The notes under the pieces were generated by a model, which saw only the letters and a program-made list of their open reading frames with translations, was not told the DNA's origin and did no database searches. A DNA stretch of 64,000 nt from Scalesia atractyloides (lineage: Eukaryota; Streptophyta; Magnoliopsida; Asterales; Asteraceae): contig CAMTDV010001633.1 of the NCBI GenBank assembly GCA_947069175.1, forward strand, positions 56,650,102 to 56,714,101, in the 5' to 3' direction. The position numbers and the translations under genes are program-made. Below are positions 59,715-64,000 of this stretch, piece after piece. The first letter of the stretch is position 1. Each line of letters opens with the position of its first letter.

Positions 59715-60490
59715 GCTAAAAGTGACATGGGTTAATTTACTAACGCATGTGCATTGTATGTTTTAATAGAAATTCCAGGAAGTTATCAAGAATTTTCACC
59801 ATGAACTCCGTAGGAATACCTAAGTTTTCAAAGTGAGTACATTCTCTTTTTATAAACCTTTTTGTGAGTCAAAATATTTTAACTATGCTTAACAGTGATT
59901 GAGTATATGTATTCTACAATTACTGCCGGTATGTTGGGGTTTTCTATACGAAATTTGAATCCGTTACCGTTGGACAAATGGATTTTTGCCAATGGGTAAC
60001 ATGACCCACAAGTCAGGAGTGACAGTACTGATTGGGTAATGCTGTAGATAAAAACATTGTAAATGTGGATGCTCTCAATAACTGTAAAGCTATAAAACTT
60101 GTTTTGATTATACTGGGATGTATTCACCAGTATTTCTTGCTGATAAAATCCTTTTAAACGCGTTTCAGGTAACTTAATGTGAAGCTAATAGAAGCCAGCT
60201 AGAGAGCACTGAAGGCTTAGAAAAGTGACTATAAAAGTTACCTAAATAAACGGAGTTTATGTTTTCCATAAGTCAGGGTTTATCCCTACAAATGTATTGT
60301 AATTGAAACTTGGGTTTCATCCCCTTTTATGTAATATAAAAGTTTGGTGTTTTGAAACTCTGATCAATTATTTCCTAACTACGATCCTGATGTTGTAATT
60401 CCGCTGCCAAATTAATAAACACCGGTACCACCAGCTCTGTGTCTCGCGGCTCCCGCTCCCGGGGTAGGGGTCGGGGGTTGCGTCAGAAGG

Positions 60491-60504
60491 TGGTATCAGA
60501 GCCA
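60491..60504 (+). other. Primer-binding site (tRNA-Met type)
   Basis: TGGTATCAGAGCCA lies 5 nt after the LTR end. It is a perfect match to the site seen in LARD-2. Confidence 0.85.
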
Positions 60505-60632
60505 CGCCACTAATTTAAGCCATTTAGGTGTTCTTTTACATACCTAAATTTTATCCTATTGTGTTAGGAAATATCTATAACTTCTATGATTATTTTTTTG
60601 TGTTAATCTGACAAATTTTCTTAGTTTACAGT

Positions 60633-61340
60633 ATGAGTGATCAGTGTACTTCTGACGCTTATCGTCACCTACCTCATTCTCCCACAGATGAAGGAGCCTC
60701 CCAGTCAACCGCTGGATCCACTACTGATTCCGAGGGAATCTTTGTTTTCAATGCCAAAGCTATAGAACCTTTTCCCCCTAAAAAGAGAGGTTGGTTTAGT
60801 CGAGGCCATGGAGAGAGGAGGAAAAGATTAAGACAAGCTCAACAGCAAGCCATAGCAGTTAGAAATACCCAGAACCCAGAAGCTAGGCCCTTGTGGGAAG
60901 AAGAGTTGGATAGACAATTAGCAAATTTTCATATGTATGAAAAAATAGGAGGAGAGCCTAATTTCAACCAAGCAGCAAATCCAGAACCACATATACTTCC
61001 TTTATTTCCCAACCAACCCATGAATCTAGACCAGAACCAGGGGAACCAATTTCCAATCCCAGCCTTTGACCCCAACAAGGAACCCAGGATTCCAGTACCA
61101 AATCCTTTAAACCTATGGTGGGCCAACAACTGGGAAATACAGCAATTACTGGAAAACCCATTCCCCTACGAAGAACCAGTTCCACCTTACCATGAACCAG
61201 TGCCAGCCCCAGTGCTACCCATGGAGCATGTGGAAGAACTCTGCCAGCTTGAAGATGAACTTGTGGAGGAAGGAAACCAAATTCGCAAAATTGGAGAGAA
61301 GCTCGTCTGGAAGTATGACGGGCGGGAAATGCAGTTTTAA
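60633..61340 (+). CDS. Proline-rich extra ORF upstream of gag
   Basis: An intact 235-residue frame begins MSDQCTSDAY. Residues 50-75 are strongly basic (PPKKRGWFSRGHGERRKRLR, nuclear-signal-like). The middle is rich in Pro, Asn and Gln, and the C-terminus is acidic (EELCQLEDELVEEGNQ). No gag core or zinc knuckle is present. It lies between the primer site and gag, in the position of an additional 5' ORF. The ATG follows tttacagt, so it may be preceded by a splice acceptor. The function is unknown to me. Its intact state in an element with few lesions suggests that it is or was translated. Confidence 0.65.
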   Translation: MSDQCTSDAYRHLPHSPTDEGASQSTAGSTTDSEGIFVFNAKAIEPFPPKKRGWFSRGHGERRKRLRQAQQQAIAVRNTQNPEARPLWEEELDRQLANFHMYEKIGGEPNFNQAANPEPHILPLFPNQPMNLDQNQGNQFPIPAFDPNKEPRIPVPNPLNLWWANNWEIQQLLENPFPYEEPVPPYHEPVPAPVLPMEHVEELCQLEDELVEEGNQIRKIGEKLVWKYDGREMQF

Positions 61341-61605
61341 GCAACCGCCACCTACTATATATGTATATATATGTGTGTATTTTGTTACATAGTTAGAAAA
61401 AAAACTAAAATACATGTAAACTATATACCACCTATATACATATATCGTTGCATAGTTACTAATGTTTTGAATTTCAGTTATGTTTGTAATAGACGCATAT
61501 ATATGAAAAGAGTAAAAGTCGCAATGCTCGACGATTTTGGTTTACTGTGTTGTGTGATATTTATTATTCTGTGATATTAGTGCCTGATAAATGTTTACAA
61601 TTCAG
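61341..61605 (+). other. AT-rich spacer between ORFs, possible intron
   Basis: The 265 bp carry repeated tatatatg/tacata words and many stops. It ends in gatatttattattctgtg...acaattcag directly before the gag ATG at 61606, which is a plausible pyrimidine-poor acceptor. No clear donor was identified. Confidence 0.45.
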
Positions 61606-62838
61606 ATGTCAGACGAAGTAAATCAGGAAATCCAGAATAACTATAATAACGAGAATCAAATGAATAAAAGTGTTATCGAACACATAGTAGCCCAAGGAAT
61701 TATAGATGCTATGCCCTATATTATCGATACTATTAAAAAGGCAGAAAATGATAAGTCCGGAAACGGAAGTAAACGCGTATCCTCTGAACCAAATCATAGC
61801 ATGAACGGAAATCATGAATTATTAATTCAAGCTCCTGTTCCAAAAAGAAGAAGAACCATCTAATATGGTTGTTCTTATAAAGAATTCTTATCATGCAAAC
61901 CGATAGAATTCTCAGGCAGTGAAGGAGCTATTTCAGCCTTGCGCTGGATAGAAAAGACAGAAGCAATTTTAAAAATAAGTAAGTGTGCCAATGAGGATAA
62001 AGTTATGTATGCTTCTAATCTTTTTAAAGATGCAGCTTTAGAATGGTGGAATACCATTCTTCAGTCCAGAGGAAGTGACAGGGTTTACAGTATGGAATGG
62101 AACAACTTTAAGGAAATAGTTGAAAGGAAATTTTGTCCTCCTAATGAAAAGGAACAAATTGCTAACAAGTTCCTAAATCAAAGAATGACGGGGGTAAATT
62201 GCAAAGATTATACCACCACATTCTTTGAATATGCAAGGATTGTACCAACCATGGCCTCCCCAGAACCAGTATTAATCTCCTGTTACATTTGGGGATTAAT
62301 CAGTGAAATCAGGCATGTGGTTAAGGCAGCTAGACCACAAACTATTGAAGAAGCAGTAGAACTAGCAAACACCTTGATAGATGAATTGGTACGTACGCAA
62401 GAAGAAAACCAGAAAAGGAACCTAGCTCAAAAGATTACTCAGGAACTACGTTATGGTAATTCCTATTGCGGAAAAGGGGCAAGTTCTTCGTCACCCCTAT
62501 GTAAGTACTGCAAAAAGAAGCATTCTGGGAAATGCTCTACATACTGCAATTTCTACAAATTTCCAGGGCATAAGGAAGAAGACTGCAGAAAGAAACCTAA
62601 TAATAGGCTATGCTACAATTGTGGAGAAGCCGGTCATATTAAAACCAACTGCCCGAAACTAGCTCTAGCGGCAAACAACAAAGCAAGGCCGACGGAAGGA
62701 CCCAAGAAGACTGCCAGAGCGTTCGTGCCGACTACCGAAGAAGCCAAGATGATTCCGGACGTGATTGCCGGTACGTTTTTAGTTAATGATGTTATGCAAA
62801 AGTATTATTTGACTCTGGTGCAAACCAAAGTTTCATAA
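61606..62838 (+). pseudogene. Ty3/gypsy Gag with one internal stop
   Basis: The frame begins MSDEVNQEIQ at 61606 (an upstream in-frame ATG is at 61591). It meets TAA at 61861 and continues in the same frame to 62838. The Gag core is at 61939-62400 (WIEKTEAI, LFKDAALEWWNTIL, FKEIVERKFCPPNEKEQIANKF cut here into words). The zinc region follows: CKYCKKKH, then a knuckle with Tyr in place of the second Cys (CNFYKFPGHKEEDC), then a canonical CYNCGEAGHIKTNC (62611-62652). Gag forms the particle and binds RNA. The single stop is the only lesion in 410 codons. The frame's end runs into the first residues of the protease (GTFLVND) because of the deletion next to it. Confidence 0.88.
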
Positions 62839-64000
62839 ATACTTCCTTCTGCAATTTTCTTAATCGACCATTAACTAAACTTCACCAAGACTGTTTAGTG
62901 GAGACGGCAGATGGATCCTCTATCAAAATAAGCGAAATCCTGCAGGGAGCTAAGATAGAACTTTTAAGTCAAACTTTTTCAGCTAACCTTTTTCCTATGG
63001 ATCTAGCTGGATTTGATGTCGTGTTAGGAATGGATTGGTTGGTAACCAATCAGGCACGAATATTGTGTGATCAAAAATTTGTAGAAGTGATTGCGCCATC
63101 GGGCGAGAGGATCACAATTAAGGGAGATAAGTCGACAAGGTCGACAAAGTTCATCTCCGTGATGAAAGCGGCAAGTTATACACGAAAAGGAGGAATGGTG
63201 TATATGATTTCCATAATCATCAACACTAAAGGAAAAGAATTAAAAGATATTCCTGTAATATCAAATTTCTCTGATGTCTTTCCAGAAGAGTTGCCTGGAT
63301 TGCCGCCAGATCGAGAGGTTGAATTTAGAATTCACCAAATACCAGGAACAGCACTGATTGCCAAAGCCCTCTATCGCCTAGCACCGACAGAAATGCAAGA
63401 ACTGAAGAAGCAACTGGACAAATTACTAGAGAAGGGTTTCATACAACCAAGCTCATCACCATGGGGAGCACCGGTGTTTTTTGTTAAGAAGAAGGACGGA
63501 TCAATGCGAATGTGCATTGACTACCGAGAATTGAATAAGGTTACAATTAAAAATCGGTACCCATTACCGAGAATCGATGATCTGTTTGATCAACTCCAAG
63601 GAGTCCGATTCTTTTCTAAGATCGACTTACGCTCAGGATATCATCAGCTGAAAGTACAGGAAGAGGACATTCCTAAAACTTCTTTCAGAACGAGGTACGG
63701 TCATTATGAATTTACAGTCATGCCATTTGATTTAACCAATGCCCCAGCTGCATTTATGGACATGATGAACAGGATATGTAAACCATACCTGGATAAATTC
63801 ATAACTGTCTTTATAGATGATATTCTAATTTTCTCTAAGAGTAAGGAAGATCATGCAGAGCATTTGCATATACTCCTAACATTACCGAGGAAGGAAAAGC
63901 TTTACGCAAAATTCTCAAAATGTGAATTCTGGTTACAAGAAGTACAATTCCTTGGACATTTGGTTAACCATGAAGGAACTCATGTGGATCCCACAAAGAA
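62793..64000 (+). CDS. Ty3/gypsy protease and reverse transcriptase, partial
   Basis: An open frame runs to the window edge. The aspartic protease has DSGANQSF (Asp codon at 62811) and the later FDVVLGMDWL flap-side motif. After a linker, the RT begins around 63280 (FPEELPGLPPDREVEF) with WGAPVFFVKKKDGSMRMCIDYR, SKIDLRSGYHQL and the catalytic FIDD (63810-63821). The frame differs by one from gag. The shift falls within the protease at about 62793, where the residues GTFLVND are in the gag frame, so it reads as a one-base deletion rather than programmed frameshifting. Protease cuts the polyprotein and RT copies the RNA. RNase H and integrase lie beyond the window. Confidence 0.9.

Larger units (their letters stand above)
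59079..60485 (+). mobile_element. 5' LTR of right-edge gypsy, about 1.4 kb
   Basis: It begins TGTATAACAACTC and ends GTTGCGTCA, 5 nt before the primer site. It is GC-richer than its surroundings. It has a TATA box at 59377-59384, GC palindromes at 59215-59364, and a tandem duplication of about 85 bp (59545-59628 and 59629-59714, sharing acgcatgtcaagg). The exact 3' end is set by the CA and the primer site. Confidence 0.75.
59079..64000 (+). mobile_element. Young Ty3/gypsy element, 5' part
   Basis: It shows a 5' LTR (59079-60485), primer site, extra ORF, gag, protease and RT in the standard gypsy order, and runs off the window within RT. It inserted in the copia env-like ORF. The 5-mer before it is aagga; its partner lies beyond the window. 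Two disabling lesions are visible (stop at 61861 and a one-base deletion near 62793); otherwise the frames are clean, unlike every other element here. Confidence 0.9.

Noticed and set aside
62760..62840. Programmed frameshift between gag and pol in the right-edge gypsy
   Set aside because: The shift lies inside the protease domain, after its first residues, so a one-base deletion explains it better.

Overview
The window reads as intergenic, transposon-dense DNA from a higher plant, most likely a eudicot. The repeat families resemble those common in Asteraceae, but that placement is from memory of family style and is tentative. Base composition is AT-rich. I found no cellular protein-coding gene, tRNA, rRNA or CRISPR array that I could support. 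Almost everything recognisable is a mobile element, an element relic, or a minisatellite inside one.

Layout. 1-4.25 kb: LTR-like sequence and the 3' end of a decayed minus-strand Ty3/gypsy element (integrase). 4.78-7.31 kb: a probable non-autonomous Helitron on the minus strand with a 113-bp minisatellite. 8.15-9.0 kb: a relic of an RTE-type LINE. 9.03-11.61 kb: a PIF/Harbinger element with TTA target duplications that keeps only its Myb-like gene and is split by a solo LTR. 12.09-15.67 kb: a second PIF/Harbinger element with terminal inverted repeats, TTA duplications and a frameshifted DDE transposase, itself holding an L1 LINE tail. 16.5-21.96 kb: two related Helitron-like elements, a minisatellite block, and nested inverted-repeat elements sitting in (TA)n tracts.

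22.79-52.53 kb is one long nested retrotransposon complex on the minus strand. An outer element (LARD-1, LTRs of about 3.2 kb, no coding capacity seen) spans the whole interval. A gypsy element X (gag still readable) lies inside its 3' LTR. A second LARD (LARD-2, LTRs of 3.0 and 3.4 kb, 5.6 kb non-coding interior, tRNA-Met-type primer site) lies inside its body. A 3.66-kb block occurs twice with one visible difference, 24,244 bp apart. It crosses from an LTR into host flank, so it implies either a very recent tandem duplication with LTR-LTR collapse, or an assembly misjoin.

52.5-59.08 kb: the host of LARD-1, a deleted Ty1/copia element of Sirevirus type (LTR end, primer site, RNase H end, and a long decayed env-like coiled-coil ORF). 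At 59,079 a younger plus-strand Ty3/gypsy element has inserted into that ORF. It shows an LTR, primer site, a proline-rich extra ORF, gag with zinc knuckles, and protease-reverse transcriptase running off the right edge with only two visible lesions.

The elements do not form a pathway. Their relationship is nesting order: the copia host was hit by LARD-1, which was hit by X and LARD-2; separately the copia ORF was hit by the right-edge gypsy. All comparisons were made by eye, so boundaries are approximate unless a target duplication is given.
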